Source: Okeania sp. SIO2C9 (lineage in GTDB: Bacteria; Cyanobacteriota; Cyanobacteriia; Cyanobacteriales; Microcoleaceae). From it: a DNA stretch of 64,000 nucleotides. Numbering within the stretch: the first letter of the stretch is position 1; each line of letters opens with the position of its first letter. Positions 18,471-29,144 of this stretch are shown one piece after another. Below the pieces are notes generated by a model, which saw nothing but the letters and a program-made list of their open reading frames with translations, made no database searches and was not told the DNA's origin. The DNA lies in contig NZ_JAAHGO010000009.1 in NCBI RefSeq assembly GCF_010672455.1, forward strand, positions 58,521 to 122,520, given 5' to 3'. The translations under genes were made by a program, and so were the position numbers.

Positions 18471-20261
18471 TTACTCATTTTCAGGTGATGGAGAAACTTC
18501 TACTTCTTGCTCATTTTTTGGTGAAGAAATAGACTCTTTATCCTGTTGACTCTCTTCTGTAGTAACTGGTTGTTCTGATTCTTCTTCTTCAGAACTTGCA
18601 GGAGACTCAACTGCTTCTTTCTCCTCTACAGTATTAGACAACTTTACATCATTAAATAAAGGTCGATTAAAAGCACCTATCTTAAAACCTTCAACATCTG
18701 AACTACTAACATAACTCCACATCCAACCAGGACTATAAAGTGGCATCATCACTGCATTTTCCAACAAATATTTCTGAACTTCTATAACTTTTTCTTGTCG
18801 TTCTTCTAAGTTAGTTGTAGTTCGCATTTCTGTTAGTAATGTATCCAGTTCATCACTGTGATAACCTCCCATCCAACCAGGAGAATGCCACAATGTATAA
18901 AGAAAATCTGGGTCATACCAAGACCACCCCATCATATCAATAACACCATTACCTTCTGTTTGACTATTTTCCTCTTTTATTCTGGCATTAAGAGTGCCAA
19001 TATCCATTGTTTCTAACTTAGTTTTTATTCCTACTTCTTCTAGTTGAGTTTGAAAATTTTCTATTACTTTTTGACGGTTTCCTCCTTGCCAAGTTAAAAG
19101 AGTTATTTCTAATGGTTGATCCTCACTATAACCAAGTTCCTCTAATAAAATTTTTGCTTCTTCTGGGTCTGGTTTAATACTAAACTCGGAACAAAGTTTT
19201 TCATCACTGGGAAACATCACATCTGCGATCGCGCATTCGGAAGGTTTAACTAAACCTGCAAATACTTCCTCAGTTGCTTTTTTGGGGTCTATTGCATAAG
19301 TTACTGCTTGTCTTGCTTTTTCATCGTCAAAGGGAGGTCGGGAAGTAACGAACTCTAAAAATACTATTTGACCACTATTCTCAGCAATATGAAGTTTGAA
19401 TTTTGAGTCTTCCTCAAGAGCAGAAATTTCTTCTAATGGGGGTTCAGTTAAATGAATTTCTCCAGACTCGAGTGCTGCTAAACTCGCTTCCTTTTCTGGC
19501 ATAGTTTTAATTATCAATTTTTTGATGTAGGGAGTACCAGAATTTTCTACTTGTCGCCCATAATTTTTGTATTCTGGGTTGGCCTCCAGTACAAGTTTTT
19601 CCCCTTGAGTCCACTCAACAAATTTGAATGGACCTGTACCTATTGCTCCTTCTATGCCAAATTTGTTGTTATAGGTTTGAATGGCAGAAGGACATATCAT
19701 GCTGGAGTAAGGATCGGCAAGAAAGCGGAGAAAGGGGCTAAAAGCTTGAGACATTTTGACTGTAACTGTGAGGTCGTCTACAACTTCGACAGTTTCTATT
19801 GGTCCCCAACTTTCTGTGGTGTTGTTTTCTGTCTCAGGGTCGATCGCTCTGTCGATGGTAAATTTGACGGCATTTGCATCAAAGGTTGTGCCGTCATGGC
19901 ATTTGATATTTTCGTTGAGTTTAAAGGTATATTCTTGCCCGTTATCGCTGACTGACCATTCTTTGGCTAGGTTTGCTTGGATTTTACCTTGGTCATCGAA
20001 GGCCAAAAGTGTTTCGTAGATTTGATCGATTATTTGTCTAGATAATGGTGATGTTGATTTGTGGGGGTCGAGGGTGTCGGAGTCACTGTAGCGTGCCCAA
20101 ACGAGGGTACCTGGTTCGGGGATGGTTGGTGTTTCTGAGTTTCTGGTGGTTTGGGTGTTGTTGCACGCGATCGCTAAGGTGGCAACTGTTAATGCTACTG
20201 CTATGAAACGCCAAATTTTTTGATGAGTTAGTTTCTTGAAAAAATTGTCTAGGGAAAACAT
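18471..20261 (-). CDS. ABC transporter substrate-binding lipoprotein, family 5 (peptide/nickel type)
   Basis: Periplasmic binding protein for oligopeptides or related solutes. The 596-residue precursor has a signal peptide with lipobox LAIAC (Cys about residue 33), so it is membrane-anchored. The SBP_bac_5 domain runs about 55-540: RYSDSDTLDPHKSTSPLSRQ, NLAKEWSVSDNGQEYTFKLN, KCHDGTTFDANAVKFTIDRA, GTGPFKFVEWTQGEKLVLEAN. The last 55 residues are an acidic Glu/Ser/Pro tail (EEEESEQPVTTEES), longer than usual. No permease or ATPase genes are adjacent, so this is an orphan component, and its solute cannot be told from sequence. ATG at 20261. Its codons contain several HIP1-like GCGATCGC sites. Confidence 0.92.
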   Translation of the reverse strand: MFSLDNFFKKLTHQKIWRFIAVALTVATLAIACNNTQTTRNSETPTIPEPGTLVWARYSDSDTLDPHKSTSPLSRQIIDQIYETLLAFDDQGKIQANLAKEWSVSDNGQEYTFKLNENIKCHDGTTFDANAVKFTIDRAIDPETENNTTESWGPIETVEVVDDLTVTVKMSQAFSPFLRFLADPYSSMICPSAIQTYNNKFGIEGAIGTGPFKFVEWTQGEKLVLEANPEYKNYGRQVENSGTPYIKKLIIKTMPEKEASLAALESGEIHLTEPPLEEISALEEDSKFKLHIAENSGQIVFLEFVTSRPPFDDEKARQAVTYAIDPKKATEEVFAGLVKPSECAIADVMFPSDEKLCSEFSIKPDPEEAKILLEELGYSEDQPLEITLLTWQGGNRQKVIENFQTQLEEVGIKTKLETMDIGTLNARIKEENSQTEGNGVIDMMGWSWYDPDFLYTLWHSPGWMGGYHSDELDTLLTEMRTTTNLEERQEKVIEVQKYLLENAVMMPLYSPGWMWSYVSSSDVEGFKIGAFNRPLFNDVKLSNTVEEKEAVESPASSEEEESEQPVTTEESQQDKESISSPKNEQEVEVSPSPENE

Positions 20262-20337
20262 AATTAAAATATTAATTTTTTTTTATTTAGCCAGCAAAAT
20301 TTATAATCACATCACAAAATGTGCTGTATATTTTTCG

Positions 20338-20566
20338 ATGTAGGGGCGAATGGCATTTGCTAACGCAAAGCTCCGCTAACGCCCCCTACTGATATCGTAT
20401 TGTCTAAGAATTTGCTTAAGTCCTTTCAACAATTAATAATTAATAATTAATAATTAATAATTAACAAATACATCTCCTTGAAAACGGATAGGATTGACAA
20501 AGAGATGAAAATTTTTATTTATTATCCCCTTAAAAGGGGAGGCTTTAAACCACAATTTTTCGGTAA
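20338..20566. repeat. R1 half-copy followed by an R3 copy
   Basis: 20338-20430 reads TGTAGGGGCGAATGGCATT, the GCTAACGC cassette and GCTTAAGTCCT, an R1 half lacking its left end. 20430-20566 is R3: AATTAATAATTAAT tract, CATCTCCTTGAAAACGGATAG, then CCCCTTAAAAGGGGAGGC and CGGTAA. These fill the gap between the two divergent genes. Confidence 0.65.
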
Positions 20567-20633
20567 ATTTTTAGATTTGACCACAATGGGTTAAGTTTTG
20601 TTAAAATATCAAATGTAAACTTCATTAATCATA

Positions 20634-21125
20634 TTGAATAAAACTTTGTTAGACGAACAGGCGAAGAAAACAATATTGCGTAAGATTCCTCACGGATTAT
20701 ACATCTGTGGTGTTAAAGATGGTGAGGAAGTTAATGGTTTTACGGCCAGTTGGGTAATGCAAGCATCTTTTGCGCCTCCCCTAATTGTTAATTGTGTAAA
20801 TAAAGATTCTAAATCCCATGCCATGATTAAGGCTAGTGAGGTATTTTCCCTAAGCTTTTTAGCAGCAGGACAAAAAGATTTAGCTCAACAATTTTTCAAA
20901 CCTCAACGTCGCGTGGGAAATAAATTTGAGGATATAGAATTTTATCTGGGAGAAACTGGTTGTCCAATTATTTCAGATACTCTTGGTTATGTGGAATGTC
21001 AAGTTGTTGGTGCTGTAGAAAAGGGCGACCATACTGTATATGTAGGAGAAGTAATTGCTGCAGGTGTACATCGTGAGGGAGACCCTCTATTGTTAGAAAG
21101 TACAGGTTGGAATTATGGTGGTTAG
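20634..21125 (+). CDS. Flavin reductase-like domain protein
   Basis: FMN-binding split-barrel protein of the flavin reductase (Flavin_Reduct) family. The 163 residues are standard: IPHGLYICGVKDGEEVNGFT near the N-terminus, ASWVMQASFAPPLIVNCVN as the flavin-binding segment, and HTVYVGEVIAAGVHREGDPL at the C-terminal end. In cyanobacteria such domains also form the C-terminus of flavodiiron proteins, but here the domain is alone. The frame opens with TTG at 20634; no ATG or GTG lies nearby upstream in frame, so the start is uncertain. Flanked by R3 and R1 repeats. Confidence 0.88.
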   Translation: MNKTLLDEQAKKTILRKIPHGLYICGVKDGEEVNGFTASWVMQASFAPPLIVNCVNKDSKSHAMIKASEVFSLSFLAAGQKDLAQQFFKPQRRVGNKFEDIEFYLGETGCPIISDTLGYVECQVVGAVEKGDHTVYVGEVIAAGVHREGDPLLLESTGWNYGG

Positions 21126-21136
21126 TTGTCATATAT

Positions 21137-21226
21137 CAGGACTTACGCAAGTTTACCTTGAAAACCCCATATGTAGTGGCTTTCTGGCATTCGCCCTCTC
21201 GATTTATTGTCCGTGGGTAAGTCCTG
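21137..21226 (+). repeat. R1 repeat, short 90-bp form
   Basis: The ends CAGGACTTACGCA and GGGTAAGTCCTG bound 90 bp. It lacks the 24-bp cassette that makes other copies 114 bp. It lies 11 bp after the flavin reductase-like stop codon. Confidence 0.75.
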
Positions 21227-21350
21227 ATATATTAATTAGCACTCAGCGATCAGCTTTTTGATGTTTATGAGTGCTATATAGATATAGTTTTGATGAATAG
21301 CTCTTTAGCTCATATCTACTAGATTAAGCTATAACCATTTTTTTTTGTTA

Positions 21351-21592
<242 letters not shown>

Positions 21593-21606
21593 TTATTGAT
21601 TGATTT

Positions 21607-21963
21607 ATGCCACTAATTAAAGTTCAAACTTCTGTTTCTCAACCAGAAAAAGATAAAATTGACAGCCTCTTAAAAAATCTTTCCTCTGGCATGGCGAAGC
21701 ATTTTGGCAAACCAGAATCTTATGTAATGACTACTTTTGAATCAGATATTCCTATGACTTTTGGTGGTAGTAGTGATGAACCTGTCTGCTACATGGAGAT
21801 TAAGAGTATTGGTACTATGAATTCTCAGCAAACAAAAGGGATAAGTCAAGATTTTTGTCAACAAATTAATCAGGCTTTAGGTGTACCAAAAAATAGAATT
21901 TATATAGAATTTTCTGATGCTAAAGGTTCGATGTGGGGCTGGAATAGTTCCACATTTGGTTGA
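21607..21963 (+). CDS. MIF/phenylpyruvate tautomerase-related protein
   Basis: A 118-residue member of the macrophage migration inhibitory factor family (tautomerase fold, trimers). Pro follows the initiator Met (MPLIKVQTS), as needed for the catalytic N-terminal proline. Further family features are SYVMTTFESDIPMTFGG, PVCYMEIKSIGTM, and GVPKNRIYIEFSDAKGSMWGWN, with the NRIYI-F pattern near the C-terminus. The physiological substrate in cyanobacteria is unknown. ATG at 21607, only 15 bp after the R2 repeat, so the repeat may contribute promoter sequence. Confidence 0.92.
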   Translation: MPLIKVQTSVSQPEKDKIDSLLKNLSSGMAKHFGKPESYVMTTFESDIPMTFGGSSDEPVCYMEIKSIGTMNSQQTKGISQDFCQQINQALGVPKNRIYIEFSDAKGSMWGWNSSTFG

Positions 21964-22527
21964 TTTTTTGTAAGCATTTCCTATGGAATGATGCGTAAAC
22001 AAGTGTTATACCAATTCCCAAAAATATTGCTATACTTTGGCCGTACTTCAGTTGTCAACTGATCTGTACAAGCAAAATCACTTTGCATCCTAATTTCAGC
22101 TAAGTTAATGTTAATTATTCTTATCTTTGCTTCTCCCCCACTCCCCCAATCCCCTACTCCCCTGCTCAACAAAATGTAGAAAAATTTTTGAGAAATGGTA
22201 TTAGCTGTCAGCTATCAGCTATTAATTTAATTGCCCTTGAAAAAGGAATCAGAGTTGAAAGATTTAAAAGAATTAAAAGTCGGAAATAAATTAGCTACTT
22301 ACTTGCGACTCAATATTACTCAAATCCTCAAACTACTAATTCCTGAAAGCTGACCGCCAATGGCTGTTTGCGCAGCATTCCGCAGGAAATCCTTACGATT
22401 TTTCTTATATCTTTCCAGATAAATAGATGAAGTTTTAACTAATAATTTATTCACTCTATTTTTGTTACTAGAACAGTGGGAGCATCTTGCTCCCGTGCCA
22501 GGCATTTCTTATTCCTTCTTCCTTCTG

Positions 22528-22725
22528 AGATAGAATCCGGGTAATTAGTTATCGTATTACTAAGGAGTAAGGAGTAACGAGTAAGGAGTAACGAGTAAGG
22601 AGTAACGAGTAATATCAAATCCAGTTGAATACTTAATTGTATTGTTGGGGGAGATGGGGAGATGGGGAGATGGGGAGATGGGGAGATTGAATAATGAACA
22701 TATACTATATAACCGGATTCTATAT
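22528..22725. repeat. About 200-bp element with TAGAATCCGG inverted ends
   Basis: TAGAATCCGG (22531-22540) is the exact inverse of CCGGATTCTA (22713-22722). Between them lie AAGGAGTAACGAGT units (22561-22612) and GGGAGAT units (22647-22686). No other copy was noticed. Before it, 21964-22527 contains only short GCTATCAGCT and GGGAGCATCTTGCTCCC palindromes and one short plus-strand frame (22252-22351) too weak to call. Confidence 0.55.
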
Positions 22726-22733
22726 GAGATAAA

Positions 22734-22764
22734 ACTCCGCCTAAATTAATCAACAAGGCGGAGT
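22734..22764 (-). terminator. Hairpin ACTCCGCC/GGCGGAGT
   Basis: A perfect 8-bp GC-rich stem with a 15-nt loop lies about 310 bp downstream of the minus-strand oxidoreductase gene. It lacks a long T-run on either side. Between it and the gene are GGGAACA tandem units (about 22832-22866). Confidence 0.45.
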
Positions 22765-23076
22765 AATTAATTAAAGAAATAATACTTATAGCAATCCTAT
22801 TTTATTTATGTATAAAAATCTTACCGCTTTTAGGCAACAGGGAACAGGGAACAGAGAACAGCGAACAGGTGGTAGTTTCAGTTTTTTTATCTACTTTTTG
22901 ATTTGCCACAACTTATTTAGGATTGCTATATATTGAATAATTCCTAGAGCAAAGAATGGGTTTGTCAAGACTTATGCTGATAATAAACCTTAGAAAAGGA
23001 AATATTTTTTCCACTTTTGCCTGTTCCCTATTTCCTATTCCCTGTTCCCTGCTATCAAGGAATTTACGGAAATACT

Positions 23077-24147
23077 TTAACTTACTTTTAACATAGAAGT
23101 ATTCAACAAATCACACTCTGAATCTTTTAAATTCCAAGCTAAACCATCAAAAGCAATTTTATCAATTAAACTAGCTAACCGCAATGCTTTAAGAGCTTGT
23201 TCTCCTCCAACTGAAGGTTTATTCCCTCCACCAACACAATGAATAAAATGCTCTAACTCTGCATGAAGAGGTTCAATATTGCTAGTATAAACCTTTTCAA
23301 TTAAACCATCCTGACGATAAAGTACCTGACCATAATCAGTCACATAATCTGCTGTTGTTTGACGGTGAATCAGAATTTCATTGTTAAGAAAATCTGCTTC
23401 TGTCAAAGAATTTTTACAGTGAGCAATAATAGAACGTAATTTTTTATGTGTCACCTTACTAGCAGTTAAAGTCGCCACAATACCATTGGCAAAACCAAGA
23501 GTAGCTGTTACATAATCTAAATTTCCAGAACTAGAAACACTACTTCCACTAGCAGTTAATTTGACAACTGGAGAAGCAACTAATTCTAGTAACAAGTCAA
23601 TATCATGGATCATTAAGTCCAAAACTACAGACACATCATTAGCTCGATGAGAATAAGGACTCATCCGATGAGCTTCTAAGGCCAATAAATCTTCAGTTTT
23701 GAGGACTTTACTAAGTTCTTGAAAAGCAGGATTAAACCTTTCTATGTGACCCACTTGTAAAATTCGGTTAGCTTCAGCAGCAGTATTTACCAAAAATTCG
23801 GCCTCGGCAATACTACCAGCAATAGGTTTTTCCATTAAGACATGGACTCCTGCTTCTAAGCAAGTCATTCCTACAGCGTAATGCTGAAGAGTTGGAACTG
23901 CTACACATACAGCATCAACATGAGGTAAAAGGTCTTTATAATCCTCAAAAAAACGAACTTGATATTTACTAGCAGTGTCGAGTCCTCTTTCCACATTAAT
24001 ATCTGCGACACCAACTAATTCTGTATCTTTGAGCAAATTTAGGACGCGGGTATGATGCTGTCCCATATTACCAACCCCAATAACTCCTACACGAAGAGAT
24101 TCTGGTTGACCATGTTTAGTAAAAACGGATGAATATACTTTAGACAT
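23077..24147 (-). CDS. Gfo/Idh/MocA-family NAD(P)-dependent oxidoreductase
   Basis: A sugar or inositol dehydrogenase-type enzyme. The N-terminal Rossmann fold has RVGVIGVGNMGQHHTRVL (about residue 20), followed by DAVCVAVPTLQHY, the family signature LMEKPIAGS with its Lys-Pro pair, and VGHIERFNPAFQEL. The C-terminal substrate domain has VLDLMIHDIDLLLEL with the catalytic His-Asp pair. Cyanobacterial members are often annotated as UDP-N-acetylglucosamine 3-dehydrogenase-like, but the substrate cannot be fixed here. ATG at 24147 is preferred to an in-frame GTG at 24180, because AGGAG lies 11 nt upstream of the ATG and nothing convincing precedes the GTG. It stands alone between repeats. Confidence 0.9.
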   Translation of the reverse strand: MSKVYSSVFTKHGQPESLRVGVIGVGNMGQHHTRVLNLLKDTELVGVADINVERGLDTASKYQVRFFEDYKDLLPHVDAVCVAVPTLQHYAVGMTCLEAGVHVLMEKPIAGSIAEAEFLVNTAAEANRILQVGHIERFNPAFQELSKVLKTEDLLALEAHRMSPYSHRANDVSVVLDLMIHDIDLLLELVASPVVKLTASGSSVSSSGNLDYVTATLGFANGIVATLTASKVTHKKLRSIIAHCKNSLTEADFLNNEILIHRQTTADYVTDYGQVLYRQDGLIEKVYTSNIEPLHAELEHFIHCVGGGNKPSVGGEQALKALRLASLIDKIAFDGLAWNLKDSECDLLNTSMLKVS

Positions 24148-24198
24148 TCTATTTAGCACTCCTAGATTCTCCTCCACCACACCTATTTAGAGTAAGGT

Positions 24199-24236
24199 AT
24201 TGACACTCACCCGTTAAATCCGAGATTATAACGGGT
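24199..24236. repeat. Solo IS200/IS605-type terminal hairpin
   Basis: TTGACACTCACCCGTT, then a stem CCCGTTA..TAACGGG around ATCCGAGATTA. The same hairpin type sits on both sides of the dead tnpB at 45619-46869 and alone at 42026-42066, 51850-51886 and 61208-61245. Such solo ends are palindrome-associated elements that tnpA could move. Confidence 0.6.
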
Positions 24237-24429
24237 AATTCTTGTTTTTCTAACGCGAAACTGCGCTAACCGCGATTCTTAACTAGGCAACAAATCAAAA
24301 CAATTTGAGTTGCACCTCCGCTACTACCATCTCCACAAGCTTTCTTGCTCCGTCTGCTGAGGAAACTTCAGTGCAGGCCGTGTGCTTTTCTTTAACCCTG
24401 TGCCCCATGGCCATTAATCCTCTTTTTCT

Positions 24430-24982
<553 letters not shown>

Positions 24983-25340
24983 CTTTTGCAGCAGCTACAT
25001 CACGATTTATATAGGTTTTTTTGTTCAGTCTTTGCAAATTTATCTTATATGGCAGTGGAAGGAAAGGTCATTTCAGTTATCATTTTTTGAGTTACGAGTC
25101 GGGAGTGTAGTAGAGGCAATACAGGAAAAGCTTGAAAAGTACTCCCTCTACGCTCCTTTGTTCCTGAAAATCTAAAATTTAGTATTTCATCAGTATGACT
25201 ATCACTATACCTGGAAATTATACTCAAATCTAAAGAAAATATTACGATTTTCCGAATTTACTAAAACTCTATGAAATAATTAGATTCAATAAAAATTAAA
25301 TTGAGGCCAGCAAATATAAAGGCCTTAAATATAAAATTCC

Positions 25341-25381
25341 GAAAACACCAATCTCTTGTTTATTAAGGGTTTGGTGTTTTC
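25341..25381. terminator. Hairpin GAAAACACCAA/TTGGTGTTTTC upstream of proB
   Basis: A perfect 11-bp stem with a 19-nt loop lies 60 bp before the proB start, with A- and T-rich flanks in both directions. It could be a bidirectional terminator or a leader structure. The DNA from 24983 to 25340 shows no other feature. Confidence 0.45.
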
Positions 25382-25439
25382 TAATTTTGAGGTAATTTCT
25401 AAGAGTTGAAGCAATCAAAAATTAGTTCAATATTTTTCG

Positions 25440-26549
25440 ATGACAACAATAGTAATTAAAATAGGCACTTCCAGTCTGACTCGTTCTGAATCGGGAAATT
25501 TGGCCTTATCCACAATTGCTAGCTTGATCGAGACTATTGCCAATCTACGTTCTCAGGGACACCGAGTAGTTTTGGTTTCTTCTGGAGCAGTTGGTGTAGG
25601 TTGCGATCGCTTAGGACTAACTGAAAAACCTCGCAATATTTCCATGAGGCAAGCAGTAGCAGCAGTGGGTCAAGGAAGACTAATGCGAGTTTATGAAGAC
25701 TTGTTTACATCTTTGAAACAAACAATTGCCCAAATCTTACTTACTAGGAGTGAGCTTTCACGACGTAGTAGTTATGTCAATGCTTACAATACATTTCAAC
25801 AATTGTTGCGAATGGATGTAGTCCCAATTGTGAATGAAAATGACACTACTGCTGTGGAAGAACTGAAATTCGGGGACAACGATACTCTATCAGCTTTAGT
25901 TGCTGGTCTAGTAGAGGCTGATTGGTTATTTATATTAACCGACGTTGACAAGTTATATTCTGCGGACCCTAGAAATAATCCAGATGCTTTACCCATTACC
26001 TTAGTAGAACGAATAGAACAACTCGAAGAATTTCAAATTCAAACTGGAGATTCTGTTAGTGGATGGGGAACAGGTGGAATGATTACGAAAATTGAAGCTG
26101 CCAAAATTGCCACAGCGGCAGGAGTGCGAACTGTGATTACTGATGGCCAAATTCCTGCCAATATACCAAAAATTCTGAATGGAGAATCTATTGGGACTCA
26201 GTTTGAACCTCAACCACAACCAGTAAATGCCCGCAAACATTGGATTGCCAATATTTTAGTACCTGCGGGCAAGCTGTATCTGGACATGGGTGCAGTTCAA
26301 GCAATTTCTGAATCTGGTAAATCTCTACTAGCTGCTGGTATTACTCAAGTAGAAGGAGAGTTTTATCCATCGGATGCTGTAGAACTATGCGATGAAGAAG
26401 GTGGGGAAATAGCTAGGGGACTTGTCAACTACAGCAATACTGAATTGCAACAAATTCTGGGTTGTCGCTCAGAAGATATACCTGATATTTTGGGTTATAC
26501 AGGATCTGACACAGTAGTACATAGGGATAACCTTGTAGTTAAATGTTAA
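25440..26549 (+). CDS. proB: Glutamate 5-kinase with C-terminal PUA domain
   Basis: First step of proline synthesis: ATP-dependent phosphorylation of glutamate. The 369-residue length is that of the two-domain enzyme. Residues 1-260 form the amino-acid kinase domain, with [40 protein letters not shown], the glutamate-binding [20 protein letters not shown] and [19 protein letters not shown]. Residues about 275-360 are the PUA domain ([35 protein letters not shown]). The kinase domain carries the feedback site for proline in the family. ATG at 25440; no proA neighbour. Confidence 0.96.
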   Translation: MTTIVIKIGTSSLTRSESGNLALSTIASLIETIANLRSQGHRVVLVSSGAVGVGCDRLGLTEKPRNISMRQAVAAVGQGRLMRVYEDLFTSLKQTIAQILLTRSELSRRSSYVNAYNTFQQLLRMDVVPIVNENDTTAVEELKFGDNDTLSALVAGLVEADWLFILTDVDKLYSADPRNNPDALPITLVERIEQLEEFQIQTGDSVSGWGTGGMITKIEAAKIATAAGVRTVITDGQIPANIPKILNGESIGTQFEPQPQPVNARKHWIANILVPAGKLYLDMGAVQAISESGKSLLAAGITQVEGEFYPSDAVELCDEEGGEIARGLVNYSNTELQQILGCRSEDIPDILGYTGSDTVVHRDNLVVKC

Positions 26550-26594
26550 CAGCCTTTGACTGGAAGTCAGTCCTCAGTAATAACCGAGTCAATT

Positions 26595-26733
26595 GTTCTG
26601 CCCAACTATGCGCCTAAAAATACGCTCAAATTTGAGCGTTTTAGACGTGATACCAAGCACTGCCATTCGACCCCAAAAAGGCACTTGTCTTTATATGTCA
26701 ATGCTTTTAGATTAGATCGGTAAGCCCTAATTA
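26595..26733 (-). repeat. R2 repeat, left half only, plus AATTATT tract
   Basis: It contains TTCTGCCCAACTATGCGCC, the internal hairpin GCTCAAATTTGAGC, GGCACTTGTCTTTATATGTC and the terminus TAAGCCCTAATTA. The half bearing the heptamers is absent. A run of about six AATTATT units (26733-26766) follows, abutting the RodZ-like gene's 3' end. Confidence 0.7.
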
Positions 26734-26778
26734 ATTATTAATTATTAATTATTAATTATTAATTATTGAACTCCTTCT

Positions 26779-27906
26779 TCAAATCATTGTTTCTGGTGGA
26801 GCAAGATCGGAACCAACAACTACACTACTTTTAGTAGATTTTAATCCTGGTGTTTGACTAGTTTCTAAATGTTTATCTGAGTGAGCAACTGAATCAGGAG
26901 TTTCTAATTTATCTGGAGTAAGATTTGCTCCTGGACTTGGTTGTTGAGACATCCAATTTAGTCCACCTACTGCACCGGCCATTAAAGCTGTATAACCTAT
27001 ATATAGATGAATGGGACCTATACCTAATCCTATGTTCTTATTGGAGTTAGACCAAGATGGCATTAACCCTTGAAGTGGATCGGACATAGGTAAAGCTTCT
27101 GCTAGAGCTACTCCATCAAATCCTAAAGCGTTACCAATACGAAAGATGAATCCTCGAAGATATACATCTTCTGGTAGTTCGTCTGTTTGGCCTTTTTCTA
27201 TAGCTTCTAGATAATGAAGGGGTACGAAGGTTTGTTTATGAATTTGTTTCATAGATAAACAACGCATTTTTCGTGCTTTTTGTAGTTTTTCCCCTAGTTG
27301 CTGTAAATATGTATTTCTTTCTTGAACTAATAAGGCTGCTTTTTCTGCTTTTGTGAGTTTTTTTCGCCGTTTTCGTCGATTATTTTCTGGTGGTAATTCT
27401 TCTAAGGAATTTTCGTTATTTTCTGAGAGATTAGTTTCCATGTTGCTGGAATCTATGGATACTAAGGCTGATTCAGTAGTAATTTCTGATTCTACAGTAG
27501 TAGTTAGGTTAGTACTCATGTGTGTTTGAGGTTGATTTTGATGATTTTGGATTAACTGTTCTTGATTCATTTGTTGGTAATTAATATTTTCTTTCTGCTC
27601 ATTCATATTGTGAGAATGAGGGTGAATTGGGTCTGCTGAAGATGCTTTTTTTTCTGGTGTTAATGTTTTAGTCAAGTTTTTTATGCTGAGTTTTATTGCT
27701 TCTACTCCTAACACTTCGATTTGAGCTTCGGTTTGAGCTACTGCTTCTTCTAGAGAAGTTTTTATGTCAGTCAACATTACACTATAAGCTTCGTTAGTAT
27801 AGGTTTCAGCTTCAATATTACTCAGTAGCGATCGCCAATTATCTTGACCAATTTCTATAGGAATATGCCCAGAAAAACTATAGCCAGATGTAGGTTTTAA
27901 TTCCAT
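26779..27906 (-). CDS. RodZ-like helix-turn-helix membrane protein
   Basis: A 375-residue protein with an unusual order. Residues 1-75 are a short folded region with no match I can name. About 80-185 is Gln/Asn/Glu-rich and probably disordered. A basic patch NRRKRRKKLTKAEKAA is followed at about 195-265 by a RodZ-type HTH_25 domain (LGEKLQKARKMRCLSMKQIH, VPLHYLEAIEKG, PEDVYLRGFIFRIGNALGFD). One membrane segment lies near 295-315 (LYIGYTALMAGAVGGLNWM), then a short tail. In rod-shaped bacteria RodZ links MreB to the wall machinery. Here the long N-terminal extension differs from classic RodZ, which starts with the HTH. ATG at 27906. Confidence 0.85.
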   Translation of the reverse strand: MELKPTSGYSFSGHIPIEIGQDNWRSLLSNIEAETYTNEAYSVMLTDIKTSLEEAVAQTEAQIEVLGVEAIKLSIKNLTKTLTPEKKASSADPIHPHSHNMNEQKENINYQQMNQEQLIQNHQNQPQTHMSTNLTTTVESEITTESALVSIDSSNMETNLSENNENSLEELPPENNRRKRRKKLTKAEKAALLVQERNTYLQQLGEKLQKARKMRCLSMKQIHKQTFVPLHYLEAIEKGQTDELPEDVYLRGFIFRIGNALGFDGVALAEALPMSDPLQGLMPSWSNSNKNIGLGIGPIHLYIGYTALMAGAVGGLNWMSQQPSPGANLTPDKLETPDSVAHSDKHLETSQTPGLKSTKSSVVVGSDLAPPETMI

Positions 27907-28497
27907 AGTTAGGGTTTTAGTTTTATTTATACTTAATCGGAGTATTCTAAGTAATTTATTCTGGAAGTTAGTGTTGATTCCGGATATAAGAAGTGCGAAG
28001 ACTTAATTTTTATTTTTTGTACAAGTTTCCAAATATTTCAGTTTTTTTTCCTGGCAAATTTTTCTAATGAGTAACCTTTAATTTATATATTGCGAAATAG
28101 TTTTTGCAAATATTTAATCAGGTTATTAATTTTATGTTAATTTTATAGATAGATTAATTACCTACAAATTAATAATCCAGTTAAAGTATCAATAGAAAGT
28201 GCAATTCTAAAAAACCATAACTGGATATACAAATTTTTTTTCTCAAATAATTCTTGAATATAGTTTATAGGAGTTTTCCAATAGATAGACTACAGTAGCC
28301 AAAGCATTTTTCTACTGCCTACTCCCTAGTTTCTCTCTTAGTAAGCATTACCTTGCGTCTGCCTCTTCCAGTGTAAAATGCCTCTTACAGAGTAGGTAAC
28401 CCTAACGCCGAAAGGGGTCGCACCCCTACTCTCGTGCCCCAAAATAATTTTGTGGTCTACTTAAATGAATTGTGCTGTAAAAATGAAATTTTACTGA
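27907..28497. other. Intergenic, no feature recognised
   Basis: AT-rich DNA. A short palindrome-like stretch near 28390-28440 (TAACGCCGAAAGGGGTCGCACCCC) is the only GC-rich part. Promoter sequence for the RodZ-like gene is presumably here, but no motif is convincing. Confidence 0.4.
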
Positions 28498-29049
28498 CTA
28501 CTTATAAACTCGATCTAGTAAAAATAGTCCTACGACAATTCCGATAAAATGAGCCACAATAATGTGAGTATTACCCAACAGTATAATAATATCCGGTGTG
28601 AATTTTTCTAGTTCTGTAGAGTTAAACACAGACGCTCCCATAACTAAAGATTCGCCTAATAAAATACCTCCAATTGCTTCTGCTCCTAATAAAGTTAGAG
28701 TAATCCCAACCAAATTTGTAATTAAAGTCCTTTTCACTTGTTGAGTTGTATCTGCCCTGCTTGGCCTTGAAGAATCTGTACGCGCTCGTAATTGCCTTGC
28801 CAAGCGAGTGTAACGAAATGACAAGAAGATGCTGAATCCTAGTACCACAAGCCCACAAATTGGAAAAAAGAGGCTACCTCCTGTACCTGCTTCATTCATT
28901 TGATTGGGTAAGATGAAAGCAGCAAATAAAAACATGAAGCCTGAAATTACCCCCAATGCAAGTTGAGACCAGAAACAAGTCCATCCACCCAACCGGAGTG
29001 CATTGGCTACTTGTTTAACAGCAGTTGGTAAGTCTGATGAGTTTGACAT
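28498..29049 (-). CDS. DUF3611 family membrane protein
   Basis: A 183-residue protein with four predicted membrane segments: about 27-47 (LALGVISGFMFLFAAFILP), 58-78 (LFFPICGLVVLGFSIFLSF), 108-130 (LITNLVGITLTLLGAEAIGG) and 158-178 (HIIVAHFIGIVVGLFLLD). The ordered pattern of helices, with the RYTRLARQLRA loop after the second, fits the cyanobacterial and plastid DUF3611 family. Function is not known; membership is from pattern recognition. ATG at 29049. No operon partner. Confidence 0.8.
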   Translation of the reverse strand: MSNSSDLPTAVKQVANALRLGGWTCFWSQLALGVISGFMFLFAAFILPNQMNEAGTGGSLFFPICGLVVLGFSIFLSFRYTRLARQLRARTDSSRPSRADTTQQVKRTLITNLVGITLTLLGAEAIGGILLGESLVMGASVFNSTELEKFTPDIIILLGNTHIIVAHFIGIVVGLFLLDRVYK

Positions 29050-29144
29050 ATTTGTGCTTATTGTATTGTCAATACCTTTGATATACTCACGACGTTATGC
29101 TTGAAAGAAAACGCTATAGATGGTTTTTGTCTCTCGCGCACCAT

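Noticed and set aside
22252-22351. Short plus-strand frame ending LKLLIPES
   Set aside because: About 33 codons without a clear start; could be a gene tail but cannot be supported.
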